DNA from: Glandiceps talaboti
Lineage: Eukaryota; Hemichordata; Enteropneusta; Spengelidae
Reading direction: 5' to 3'
NCBI RefSeq assembly: GCF_964340395.1
Contig: NC_135561.1
Span: forward strand, 13,373,961 to 13,437,960
Length of the DNA stretch: 64,000 nucleotides
Part shown: positions 23,330-35,257 of the stretch, piece by piece
Layout: each line of letters opens with the position of its first letter
Position numbering within the stretch: the first letter of the stretch is position 1
The notes under the pieces: generated by a model
What the model saw: only the letters and a program-made list of their open reading frames with translations
Told to the model about the DNA's origin: nothing
The model's database searches: none
Position numbers and translations under genes: made by a program

Positions 23330-26300
23330 TATTTCAAAGTCTCAAGGTAATGGTTTATTTTACAGAGAACACATGTATTTAATTGATTTTGTGAAATCAG
23401 AGCTTTCCTTTGATATAAAAAATGTTCGTTCTGTTTATTGTCAAAGCAATGTACAATGATGTACATTGTACCATCAATAACACATGGTGTATGGTACATT
23501 GTATGAAGTTTATAATAATTAATATTTTCACTGGAATTTCTTTTGATATCAAAATTTATTATTTATTTTCAAAATACAAAAATGTACATTTTACTATAGT
23601 AAATGCACATGTTGGGAACAAGGGCTTAGTATTCATTGTACTACATGTACAAATGTACATACTACTACAAATTGATTTGAAATTATAGTACTCTCTGAAA
23701 TACAATGTAATTATCAAGTTTGGATGGGTGGGTGGGTGGGTGGGTGGCTGGGTGTGGGTAGTCTGAGGCCTCACTAAAAGAATTTAGTTTTTCATCCTAC
23801 ACTGAGCTACATGTATTAATCTTGACCCTTACTGCACACAGGTCAGTGGGAAGTTGGTGATCATCATGCCTATCAGTACTTTGTACATATAGTACACTGT
23901 GTGGTTACACGTACATGTGCGACACTGTGCGATCATCATTAACAAAGGCAGAGTTTTAGACATGAAATCAACAGGTCAACCATCCATGCATGATTATTTA
24001 TCTGATCACTGTTCAAATCGGTGTCTAATTCTTTGCACATGTGACACAAGCGGCCCATCATTTTGTCATTATGTACAGGGTGTTTACACTAATCCATGCA
24101 AGCTGGACTAAAGATTAGCTTGACTTAATTTACATTTGTATATTCATTCATTCATTCATCAAACAAGCATGTCTACATCTACTATTGTGGAAAACACAAT
24201 GAATGAAAATCTGTTCAAATATAAAGTCAGTCAGATCATAAAGACCCTCCACCAGGAGGGTCTATGGTCAGATCTGAATAAGTTCATGTGAAATCAGATA
24301 ATTTCTTCACAATTTTATGTCTAACAGTTTGTACATTTTTTTTTTCATTATTCAAAGACATTATACACTAAAGCAGTGTATGGAATGTACTACGGTATTA
24401 TGTAACCAATCATATACCTGTGAAATGACACTATACATCTACATGTACATCTACATTTTGTATATGAGTGGGTACATTAGGGCTTGAAATTAACTTGTTT
24501 TCTTTCATCAGTTCAGTGGAGTGACAGGACCACCGCTTTCCAAAATTGCTGATTATTAATCCAATACATGTATTCCTCAACTGAAAACAGATGACGTCCA
24601 ACCCATTCATTGTAAATATGTGTTATCAAAATACTTTTATATCTGTAAACCTTCCTTCGTCCACACCACTGTACATGTACATCCTTTGTTAGAAGTACAG
24701 AGTGGGCTAACAGCTACAAGTATATGGAGTCCTATGGACAATCATTGGTAGTCAAGACAACCTTTATTTTGAGACTTGTACATTGTATACTAGTACATGT
24801 ACATATTCTGTATTCATATATGATTCACATCTAATGATCTATGGTCTACGTTTTATGCTCCCATAATATCAAACTACATGTACATGTACATGTACAGTAG
24901 GTGAGACATGAGAGTAATTCAATTTACAAGCTTGTAGTATATGTACATATTAGTCTAGAGGCTATGTTTTGAATCTGAATAGATATTTTTGCCCACTAGA
25001 ATTTTTTACGTTTTTGCCATTTTCAGCCAGCTCTCACTCAGTCAATGATAATTTTTTACTTATTACATGTATCAGACTGGTCCATGTACACTGTCTTTAT
25101 GTATAAGCCAAAGGAGGCATTTTAGTTACTACTTACATGTACAGCGTTTTTGTTGTCCAGTAAAATTAGCAAAAATAAGTCCTTGGCAAAAATTTCAAGG
25201 TTTACATGTACAGTTTATCTTATACCCCAACAAGCACAAGTGGACCAATGCTAGAGCAATTAATTTGAAATAGAGTTATGAAATTTGGTGTTTTTTGTTA
25301 ATTTTGTGAACTTTGTGTGATGTGAAATCATGCATGAAATTACTCTCTACAGAAACAATAAATACATTATGTATATGAAAATAAGGCTTGACTTCCTGGA
25401 GTGGTGTTTTCTTGTCTATACCTCAGTTCTGTATATATACAATGTATATGTATTATCATGAAACATATAGTGTGATGTATGATTACGTACATGTATCAAA
25501 TTTAAAAAAAACTTTTACCTAATCAAGTCACAACATGTTTAATATCCCAAAACAAAGAAAATAACTGTAATATTACAGTAATACCCATCATGTACATGTA
25601 CAGTCTGATGTGAATCTGGGAGGTCTAAAAAAAAAATTCAAATTATTTTTTTTTTGTCTTTTACATTGTTATAATCCAACATAAACTGGTTGATACATGT
25701 TTACCACAAAACCACACAATAAAAATTCTCATCTTATAATCCAAATTACCTTTGTCTCAGCCATGCAGGTCAAAAGGTATGAAACAGCAAAGTTTCTATT
25801 ACTACTGTTAATGTTAATGAAGTAGTAGTTTCAAGTACAAGTATAAATAAATACTTGAATAAAGAACTGTGGAAAATAAAATGATTTTTGATTATGTGAG
25901 TGGGCTGACTATACGAAATGTGAATGATTTTTTTTTTTTAAAGAGGCCTATTGTGTTACTGTTATGGATAAGTATGACCACCATGGTCCATGCAACCATT
26001 GGAAGTTTGAATTCTTCCGGGATAGCATCACTGGTCGACTAAAACCCCCTCCCCACATAACATGGCGAAAATCTAAGGTGATGTCTGAACCAAGGATAAA
26101 TACATTGGATGTCTGCCAAACTCCTGGTTCAAATGGCAACAACGTGCACTTCACTTGACCATTGTGTATCGCAAATTCGCAACGGAAATGGTTATGTCCC
26201 CCGGTCCGTGAACACATTTTTTCTGTAATGGGACAAAGCACACACAGTCGTTTGTGGGTTAATGTTGTATTTTGAAATAATCATAACAGAAAATAATCTC
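23330..26300. other. Non-coding flank or intron
   Basis: No convincing exon. It contains a (GGGT)n run at 23726-23757 and many ACATGTAC palindromes, including a 20-bp run near 24878. Confidence 0.45.
23726..23757 (+). repeat. (GGGT)n run, G-quadruplex candidate
   Basis: At least five GGG tracts separated by single T, then GGCT and GGGTGTGGGT. The spacing fits an intramolecular G-quadruplex on the plus strand. Confidence 0.8.
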
Positions 26301-26304
26301 GTCG

Positions 26305-26371
26305 TTAGGTATTTAAGAATACTCAAAAAATACCTCACCAGTGTTTGCACTGAGTATTCGTAAATACCTAA
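26305..26371. repeat. 20-bp near-perfect hairpin near the divergent promoter
   Basis: TTAGGTATTTAAGAATACTC at 26305-26324 is matched by its reverse complement GAGTATTCGTAAATACCTAA at 26352-26371 with one mismatch, across a 27-base loop. It could be the two ends of a very small MITE or a structured regulatory site. Confidence 0.8.
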
Positions 26372-26496
26372 TAACGCCACTTTTTTGTATTACGACCATC
26401 CCTTAGCCCACAAGCGACTGTGTGAAACTGAACGCACACCAAAACAAAAGGAAAAAAACCTGATCGTTGGTAGTAATATTTACTGTAGTGACTTAC

Positions 26497-26649
26497 AATG
26501 AATAAATAGCTCACTCCTTTCAAGTTGAACTTCCCAGACAAGTAACACTGAAACTTTTCAAATCCTGTATCGGTTTCCTCGGCCCGGGGTTTTCTTTTCT
26601 CCAGCTGATCACTCCACCACCAAAACAACACCATTCGCTTCCAACACAC
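26497..26649 (-). other. Candidate 5' exon of the VAC8-like gene
   Basis: On the minus strand an open segment ends at 26497 with a strong donor (CATT followed by GTAAGTCAC). Joined to the acceptor at 19211, it continues in the frame of the VAC8-like protein through TPHLSR into MDILLDC. That would add up to 57 residues to the N-terminus or, more likely, be 5' UTR, because Vac8 proteins keep their cysteine cluster at the very start. Support is only the donor motif, the frame and the position. Confidence 0.35.
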
Positions 26650-27155
26650 TTAGCATATTCTCGGTTATGTCAAAGGTCATTACGAGGCCTTCCTTGTTTC
26701 TGACCACTCAGATGAGTCGTTATAAAAGGTATTAATTAACATAAGTTTGCTAAACCATTCGAAATAATAATAATCGCTCTTATATAGTTAGGTATTGCTA
26801 AAATTCTTGTTTTTATTTTCTATCAAATCGATAATTTTGATACATGGTTGGTGATGCCGTCAGACAATTATATATCAGTGGTGAATGAAAGAAAATGAGG
26901 CGCCATAAGTCTCGATCATTTTGATTGGTTAGAATAGCCATGTGGTTATTGGGATGCCCTCGTCTCTGAACATGGCGTCCTTTGACTGAATGCCGTGCGT
27001 ATCGTCGTGTCATTTGTCGGTGTTTCCCCATAATGATATGTTATTCAAAACAATTATCTACTCAAACTAAACATAATTTCGTGTAGTTCATAGGCATATT
27101 TTTCAAGAATATTTCTGTGTTTTCTTTTGACGAAAAACTCGAGGGAATTTGCAAA
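26650..27155. promoter_or_regulatory. Putative divergent promoter region
   Basis: This ~500-bp interval separates the candidate first exon of the minus-strand VAC8-like gene from the first coding exon of the plus-strand THRAP3/BCLAF1-type gene. It is slightly less depleted of CG dinucleotides than its surroundings. No clear TATA box at a defensible position. Inferred from gene arrangement only. Confidence 0.35.
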
Positions 27156-30100
27156 ATGCCACGAGAGAGTAGAAAATACCGAGGCAGAAGGTGAGTAGTG
27201 TAGCTTGCAATATGTACACATACATGTAGATATTATGGACCAGGATGTACACACACACCAAATCAAGTGACCCTTGGTGGTACATTTGCACATGTAAGGA
27301 ATTAACAGCTGTAGACAAATTGTGTTTGAGTGAACTGAACTACATGTTGCTGTGGAAAAGAGTGCAAAAACACTACACAGGATACACCATTGTAGTTGTA
27401 CACAGGGTTATACAAAATGTACTTCCATATCCATGGTCAGGCTTATGATCCCAAGCATTAGTCTTGCTTGTAGACAGAGTAAGTGTGGGACTCGATTCTG
27501 ACATTCTGGGGAGCATGTAATGCACTGCAGCCTCCATAACTAAGTGCATATGATTAAAGCTAGCTTGCTAGCTGCAATAATTGTAGCGTTTGATGTGATT
27601 TTGAGGGCTTTTTCATCTGTTTTTGTGCTTTTTTTTGTCCCGACGTTTAACCCGAATCAAACGCTTCAATTCCTCTAATCAAATGCAAATAGACGAGGCC
27701 ATGTTAAAAACATGAGTGAGGTGTCGGCATACTGCCCGTTTCAAAATGCTGCATGCGTAGCTACATTTGCCGTTTTTGACAGAATTGGGGTACCTCTGAA
27801 CACTTCTTGGGTCTTGAAGGCTCCATAACTGATGTTGGAGTGAGGAAATGTGCGATATTTTGCCAGGCAAGGTGTAATTTAGCAGAAAAGTCCGCCCAAC
27901 TTTGCGATTCAGATCTGAAACGGTTCCGTCTATTTGCATTTGCGTTAGAGGAATTGTAGCATTTGATTCGGTTTAAACATCGGAACTGAAAAAAGAAACA
28001 AAAACAGATGAAAAAGCCCTCAGAATCACATCAAATGCTACAATTATTGCAGCTATAACATTGCAACCTACATCCTACCAGGTCCCCAATTATACAGCTG
28101 GGTTGATTGAGGCACAGTCATGGTTCAAATCTTGCCCAAGGAATTTAGCTACTCAGAAACAAACAGCAGGCAGCGACAGGGCCCAAACCTGCAACCTGTA
28201 CTGTAGATTCCAAGCCAGTCACACTAACAATTCACCCATCATGGCTCCCATATATACATGTATTAATCCCCTCTCTGTCCAGAGGTATTGTTAGTAAACA
28301 AGTAATTACTTGTTGGGAGAAAGAGGATTAACTTGTGCCTGCACAGTGTTAGTTTATATCATTTGCCAATAGTTGTCTCCTTTCAGCCAGAAAATAGTTT
28401 TAAAATGAGGCTTTGTAACTCTTATAGTATTTGTGGTTGACTTGTAGTTGTAATCACTAATGGCAATGCCCATTTGTAACTAAATGTTTTCCTTGAGTTG
28501 TACAAGTTAGAACTAAGGAAAGTATCAATGTACATGAGGATGACAATACAATGATCTCTTTGATTTACATTCCACAGGTCGTCAACATCATCATCATCAT
28601 CGTCTTCATCATCAACATCATCAAGTTCAACATCCAGCTCACCTTACAGATCAAAAAGAAAAGCCAAATACAGCAGATCTCGATCTCGATCCCGATCTCC
28701 AGTTAGAGGTAGAAAAAGGCGATCAAGGTCTCGTTCTCCAAGGAGAAGATCACGGTCACGAACACCAAGAAGGAGATCAAGGTCCCGGTCTTATAATAGA
28801 TCAAGATCATCGCCGAGAAGAAAAGCATATTCACCCAGAAGGAGATTTAGATCAAAGTCACCAAGAAGAAGGTCATATTCACCGCGAAGAAGATCAAGGT
28901 CACCAAGGAGACGTACTCCGCCACGAAGAAGATCAAGATCTCCCAGACGGCGGTCAACGTCAAGATCACCAATAAGGAGAAGATCAAGAACACCAAGGAG
29001 GTCAAAATCACCAAGGAGGAGATCACGGTCACCCAGGAAAAGGTCATGGTCTCCTAGGAGGAGATCACGGTCACCCAGAAGAAGGTCAAGATCTCCAAGG
29101 AGGAGGTCAAGGTCTCCCAGAAAGAGGTCAAAGTCTCCCAAGAGAAGGTCACCCAGAAAGAAATCTTCATCACCTAGAAGAAGATCGAGGTCACCCAGAA
29201 GGCGATCCAGGTCTCCAAGGAGGAGGTCAAGGTCACCTAGGAGGTCTAGATCACCAAAACGGAGATCAAAGTCATTGTCTCCGATAAGAACTAAATCACC
29301 ACCGAGAAGATCAAGATCTCACTCACCAAGGAGGAGATTAAAATCTGAAACTGAACACCAGCCATGGTCTAGAAGCCCGAGGAGAGGTGAGAAAACACAT
29401 TCCCCAAGGTCAAAATCAAGGTCACCTATTAGAATGTCACCATTGTCTAGAAAACTAGGATCCGAATCGAGAGGAAGAAGTAGACATGACAGTGAAGCAA
29501 GGTCTCAAGTTCATCCCTCAAGAGTATCTGCATCCCCACCGCCAAGGAGATCAACACCAAAGCAAACAGACAGGGCAAGAAGCCCAGAATCCAAATATAT
29601 TTCAACTTCTTACAGGTCTAGCTCAAGGTCTCCTAGTCCTTACTCCGTAGGAAGACGCAAACAATCTGAATCTCCACAACCTATAAGAGTTATACCTCCT
29701 AAAGACAGAACAGCACCATCAATGGAAAAATATGTGGATGACTTGTACATTACCAGAGCCACGATTCCAGATTACAGGTACTGTGTACATTTTTTTGTAT
29801 TCCTAAATGTTTGAATGTTAAAAGATGCACAAGCTGAGCATATTCATTTTCTATTGTAATTTTTGCTGCATATTCAAAAATGTACTCGCAGTAGTCAATA
29901 TTTAATGAACTGTACATAGGAATCATTTACAATTACCTGAACTCAAACCAGGAGTTAAGATATAACTTATAAATGATCCTATGAATCTGTATGATATAAT
30001 TCATTATACGTACATGTACATGTATGATAAAATATTGAGGAAATCCCTACTGCTCAGTCAACTGTTGTAGCCTGTCAGAAGACAATTGCAATGTCATAGA

Positions 30101-33100
30101 AGGCATGCATTGACATACATGTACATGTAAATGTGATATTAGAATAGAGGTTTTATGTCAGTGTTTTCACTGGAGTAAAAGTTTTAAAACTCTTCTTGTG
30201 CTACTTAAATTACACGTACATGTACATGTAGCTATATTTTCATGCCTCAAAGTAACTTTTACCTTTTGAAGAAGCAACTACACTGTACATTGTAAGCTAT
30301 ATAAATTTGTAGTTTTCCTTGAGCAATCCTGCATAATATAAGTATTGTAAAATTATGAAATTTCTAGGACCAAAGTTTACAAAAATACAATGTATCTTTT
30401 CTTTATTTTCCAGAAAGGCATTCCCTCTTCACAAGAGGTTAACGTGTACAAAAAGAAAAATTTTAAATTTTATATTGCTTGCCATACATGCTCATGTACT
30501 ACATCGTCGCATGAGTGCAATAAGGTTGTATCTGCTATTCAATTGAATAGGCAGACACATGTATGACCTTACTGCACTAACACGATGACATGTACATCAT
30601 GTACAACTCAAGAATCACTCTTAAGTGTGTTAGCTGTAGGTTCATTCTCTTCTAGCTCATGGCAATCACTAACACCTCACTAGTACATGTATGTGTTAGA
30701 AACTTGAACTGTTATTGCCTGTATCAGTCAGGTGTCCAACACCAGACTGCAATTGTACTACCGTAGCAGCAAATCAGGAATGATTCTTGAGTTGTACAAA
30801 GGTACATGTACAAACGCTTTGTACATTCAATCTCCCGGCCTCCCTACTACATACTTATTGTAGTTAGTAAAACATGGCTAGGTTAGAAATCCTGCTGTCT
30901 GTCTTTATTTTTTGTTTGCTTTCTTTTCCATGACATCTAAATGCGTCTAGTATACATGTATCACTACATTAATGGCAATGCTTTTGTCTTGCACTTTATA
31001 GGGATAAACCACAGAGACGGTCTCCATCACCACAGATGCGAGCTCGTTCAAGATCTCCGAGCCGAGATAAGTCAGCTGACAGGGTAAACTTTGAACGGTC
31101 ACAATATACAGACAGGAAGAGTCCAAGAGGAATTGAAACAGTCAGGTTACAAGAGAGGTCTCCAGAAAGAAGTCAGTATGACAGAGACAGAAATCATGGT
31201 GAAGATGTGGATAGATATGGACAGAAATACCACAAGACACCTGATAGAGATTTAATCCCTGAAAGTAAGCAGAGCAGAGAAAATGAACCTGTAAGAAGAG
31301 ACAGGGGTGAAAACCAAGAATCACACCATTTTGACAGGGAGAGAAGACATGACAAAGAAAGTCCAGCTAAAATGCGAAATAGGAGCTTTGATACAAGTCC
31401 AAGCAACAGGGGGAGAGATTTTAGTCCAAAGAGAAGTCCTGGAAGAGACAGATATGGTAATAATGAAAGATTTGATGATAGGGATAGAGATAAAGAAGAT
31501 AGAAGAAGTAGAACAGATGAAAGTCCTAAAAAGAAGGCTTTTGAAAGGGGGAAATATGAAAGCCAGGAACATCAGCGTTCTCCCAGTAGAGATGAAAGTT
31601 TGGAGAGACATTCCACAAAGCAAAGGGAGGAGTCTTATAGTATGGACAGAGACAGGGTTGATGAGAAGAAGGGTTCCGGCAGGCAAAGAGATGACAGCTA
31701 TGAGAGAAAAACACAAGGTGAAAAGAGGGGCAGAAGTCCTGAGAGTAGTCCTGATAAGGAAAGGGGTCGAAGCCGTGAAAGAAGAGTTTCTGAAAACAAA
31801 AGAGGTGCAAGTCATGAAAGGAGACTTTCTGGGAAAGGAAGAGATGAAAGTAGAGGCTCTGAGAAAAGAAGGGATCCTGAAAGGAGACGAGATGAAAGTT
31901 ATGAAAGAAGAGGTTCTGACAAGGGCAGAGATGATAGTCCCAGAAGGAGAGATTCAGAAAGAAGAAAAAGAAGCAGAGAGAGAAGAGACTCTGAGAAAGA
32001 GAGAGATGAAAGAAGGACGTCTGATAGTGGACAGATAAAGAGTAAGGAGAGACATGACTCAACAAGAGGCAGGTATGCCAAGGAGGATAGACGAATGAAA
32101 GAGAGTCATCAAGATAAAGAACAGAAATTAAAGGACTCTAAAAAAGACAGGAAAGATAGGGGTAGATCCTACAGTCCCATACAGAGAGATAGAAGAAGAA
32201 AATCAGCAAGTCCTACGAAGACAGATAAACGAAGAAGATCAAGAACTTCAAGTCCTTCACCAAAGAAAAGAAGGAACACAGACAAAAGAACAAAAGAGAG
32301 ACACTCTGTAAGTCCAGAAAGAAGACATACTAGGGGAACCAGTCATGATAGAGAATTAAAACATAAAGATGATTATTATAAAGAACCTGTCGAAGGAAGT
32401 AAAGCAGACTCTGGGATAAAGATTGATCTTGCACAGCTTCATGTTGATATACACAAAAGAAGTGGTGGAGGAGATAGATCGCCTGTCAGACATATCGTTG
32501 ATCCTGCAGACGTTGTTATAGTCAGGAAAAAGGATGAAGGTGTAAAGCGCATTTTTGACAGGGACGAGATTGTTAAAAACAGACAATTCATCGTCGATGG
32601 AGAAGATGAAAATGAACCAGTAGAGAGACGTGTTGTAGCAGTGGTACGACCCGAAGTATCGCCATCGTTTGATGAGAGGTACCTCGCTCGGAAAAGTTAT
32701 CCAGAATCTTTCAATAGAGATGGTAATATTGAAATCCAAGGACCAAAATCACGGGAACATGTACAATATCAAGAGCAACCGAAGCAAAGCCTAACTGACA
32801 GATTTGCAGGACTGCCACATGATGTGCAAAGGAGTGATTACAAGAGAAATGTCATAGAAGTTCATAGAGAAGAAGGAAGTGGAGATGCTGGGTATGTACG
32901 GACTTACAAGAGAAGTAGTCGCAAACAAACCCCACCGAGAATGGAAAGCCATCACAGAAAGAAATCTCCCGAGAAACTGAGTCGAGAATCAAGAAGTCGA
33001 GGAGATTTGAGGGGTGAGATTGAAAAACGTCGACGGAGTTTGGATGAAAGGAGAAGTGACTCTCGTCAAGAATCTAACCGCAAAAGACTGCATAATCCTC

Positions 33101-34224
33101 AAGATCTTAGACATAATATTGTCAGGCTTCGCACAAATAATAAGTCAGACAGAAACGAAAAAGGACGAGACCGACCGAGTGACAGACCGGATAGAAGAGA
33201 CAGGCGTGATAGCAGAGATAGTAGACCTGAGACTGGTCGACGTGAACTGAGAAAAAGAGATGGACGTGATCTTGATAGTCATTTGCCAACATCTACTACC
33301 AGAGATAAAGATGGCAGGGATGATGGCAGAAAACGGTTAGCAGGTGAACTACCAGATTTCAAGGATCCCGATTCTCGTCCTCTCCCAGAACCAGAATGGA
33401 TTCGGAATCCATCTGCTATTCCAAAAGGAGGAAGCTATTATGAGGTAGTCTATTTATAAATCTGATATATTGATGCACCACATTTCAGTTACCCCCCCAC
33501 CACCCCCCACCCCGCACCACCACCACACACACACAATTGATGTCATGTTCAAAAGTGTCACAAGAGGGGTGCCCCATATGAAGAAAAGGGATGGTCCAAA
33601 TGCAAAAGCAGTCAACAAAACAACTTTGTGAGTGCCTAATGATTTGAAAGAATGTTCACTGCATATTTTGACTTGTTGGAAATGCAACCAACTTTTAGCC
33701 GTGATATCCTGCGAGATGGTGATTGTTTTCAAAGGGGCTATAATACTCAACTATCATTGCTCTCACTTCTGCGCCATTAGCTGCTACTGAACAGCACTCC
33801 TAGTGGCTGAACTCCACAATCTTTTGTTTTTATGGAAACTGGAATATGGCGTATCAATGCGAGTTGTACTCTTTGAGTTGTTCAACATACAAAATGTATT
33901 ACATGATAAATTGTGTGTGTCTAAATAGGCCAAAGTTGTAGAGTGTCTAACTGATAAGATTATTCAAAAGTTGATTACATACATACATGTATCACAACTA
34001 TTAAACAAATATTGAAAGTGATAAGTTGTTAAAATAGCTCCTGTACTATTAGTATTAGTCAAAACAGATGTTTCAACATGTATATGCAGCTCATAGTCAT
34101 TGTTGCGTAAAAAAGGCTATACAATGTATCAGCATTTGAACTTGGCATACTAAACCACAGGCAACTTCTTGCTTCCATTCTCTGTTTTTGCTTACAGTCC
34201 TAGCAGCGATTTATCTTCCTACAA

Positions 34225-34271
<47 letters not shown>

Positions 34272-35257
34272 ATTGCATGAACGCACACACATTTCAAGAT
34301 GGGGTCTACATGTACATGAACATTCATGTACAATATGTGTGTGCCTGTCTTGTGAATACATCATCTTTGCCAACATTGCATACCCTAGCATGTGTAATAA
34401 TTGTATGCTGAGAATATTTATTTTTATCATACCTATTTGTTTCCTACAGCATGATAACAGGGTAGGAGACAACAGTGTTGATTATTGGTCACGGAGGGGT
34501 CGTGGTCGTGGCTGGAGTCGTGGAAGAGGAGGATTCAGAGGTCGGGGACGGGGAGGATTTTCCTCTCCACGAGGAAGAGGAGGGCGTGATTATTGGAGAG
34601 GAAGTGGAGAAAGAGAGAGTTCACAATGGACACATGATTTATATGATAAGGAACTTAAAGGAGAAAGCCAGGTAAAATCTGATACCATGGCAGACACCAC
34701 ATTTTAACCCCCTACCTCCCCATTTGCACCACTCAGAGTTTGTTTGCCAGTATAAATGAATTCCATCTCTGCAGGTGTCCTTATATCAAGCTACTTCTGA
34801 TTTACATTTAGTAACTAGAGGATACTAAGTAGACTGCATATATGTATCTCTGCCAATCCTAATCAATTCTCTGAATGGGCCAATAAATACTATTCAAAAA
34901 CCAAAGAAAGGTGCCCTCAAAGGTTTGAACAAAATGCTATTATGCATGTACATTTCATAGCTTCGGTAATACCTGGGCTCAAATCCATCTCAAGTGTCAG
35001 ATCTTAACCAAATTCAATTCAAACAGACTTTGTCACATACACACTCTTTTGACAAAGTTTCATGTAAATTCAACAATAATTGTTTGAGATATCATGCAAA
35101 CCATCAAACAAGTGGAAACATGTTCTCCATCAAGCTCCCAGTAACAGAGGTAGAAAGAGAGACAGATGTAGATATGCCATTTGTGAAATTGTATGTCTGA
35201 CCTACACACTGTTATAACTTACAGGAGGAAGACAACAAACCATCAAGTACAACTTAA
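27156..35257 (+). CDS. THRAP3: THRAP3/BCLAF1-family SR-rich nuclear protein (5 exons, 1310 aa)
   Basis: Exons: 27156-27190, 28578-29777, 31002-33444, 34450-34671, 35225-35257; every junction is GT-AG and the frame is continuous (1311 codons with TAA at 35255-35257). The ATG has A at -3. Residues 13-35 are almost all serine; RS/SR and RSPRRR repeats follow to about residue 200, then a long charged Arg/Asp/Glu/Ser region. A more conserved block begins near residue 883 (KIDLAQLHVDIHKR, then FDRDEIVKNRQF). The C-terminus identifies the family: YYEHDN, VDYWSRRGRGRG, a run of RG repeats and SQWTHDLYD parallel human THRAP3/BCLAF1 (YYLHDDR, RGRGRG, PKWAHDKF). These proteins associate with spliceosome, exon-junction and mediator complexes. 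It is longer than human THRAP3 (955 aa), mainly in the SR/RD region. One gene standing for both vertebrate paralogues is likely. Confidence 0.87.
27571..28053. mobile_element. 483-bp fold-back MITE with TA target duplication in THRAP3 intron 1
   Basis: The ends GCTGCAATAATTGTAG and CTACAATTATTGCAGC are perfect inverted repeats flanked on both sides by TA (27569-27570 and 28054-28055). The arms run inward for about 130 bp with few mismatches. Both contain TTTGATGTGATT and GGGCTTTTTCATCTG and their complements. No coding capacity. TA duplication suggests mobilisation by a Tc1/mariner-type or similar transposase. Confidence 0.88.
29820..30200 (+). repeat. Dispersed repeat family, copy 2
   Basis: Full-length-looking copy in THRAP3 intron 2. 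Landmarks shared with the 38.7-kb copy include TTTTTGCTGCATATT, GCAGTA, TGAACTCAAACC, AAATATT.AGGAAAT, GTCAACTGTT and TTTTCACTGGAGT/TCTCACTTGAATGT. No reading frame. A SINE or MITE body is possible. Confidence 0.72.
30490..30805. repeat. Two adjacent inverted repeats
   Basis: First palindrome, about 30495-30600, centred on CAATTG at 30540: GAGTGCAATAAGGTTGTATCTGC pairs imperfectly with GCAGACACATGTATGACCTTACTGCACT. Second: GTACAACTCAAGAATCA near 30600-30617 pairs with TGATTCTTGAGTTGTAC near 30782-30798. Both lie in THRAP3 intron 2. Confidence 0.75.
33485..33535. repeat. C-rich tract with CACCAC and CA repeats
   Basis: Several C7, C6 and CCCC tracts followed by CACCACCACACACAC, about 45 bp into THRAP3 intron 3. 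It could form an i-motif (or a G-quadruplex on the minus strand). Confidence 0.7.
34228..34270. repeat. (TG)n microsatellite
   Basis: A pure TG run of about 43 bp in THRAP3 intron 3, roughly 180 bp before the acceptor of exon 4. Confidence 0.95.

Noticed and set aside
28791-29141. 116-codon minus-strand frame rich in LLGDLDL
   Set aside because: Antisense of the RS-repeat coding exon of the THRAP3-type gene; repetitive codons keep the opposite strand open.
31307-32065. Plus and minus frames of 160-243 codons overlapping THRAP3 exon 3
   Set aside because: Shadow frames of the purine-rich SR/RD coding sequence; the main frame alone matches the family and joins its neighbours in phase.
33445-33459. 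Stop codon at 33457 as the end of the THRAP3-type protein
   Set aside because: It lies after a donor at 33444; the spliced exons at 34450 and 35225 restore the family-typical C-terminus in phase.
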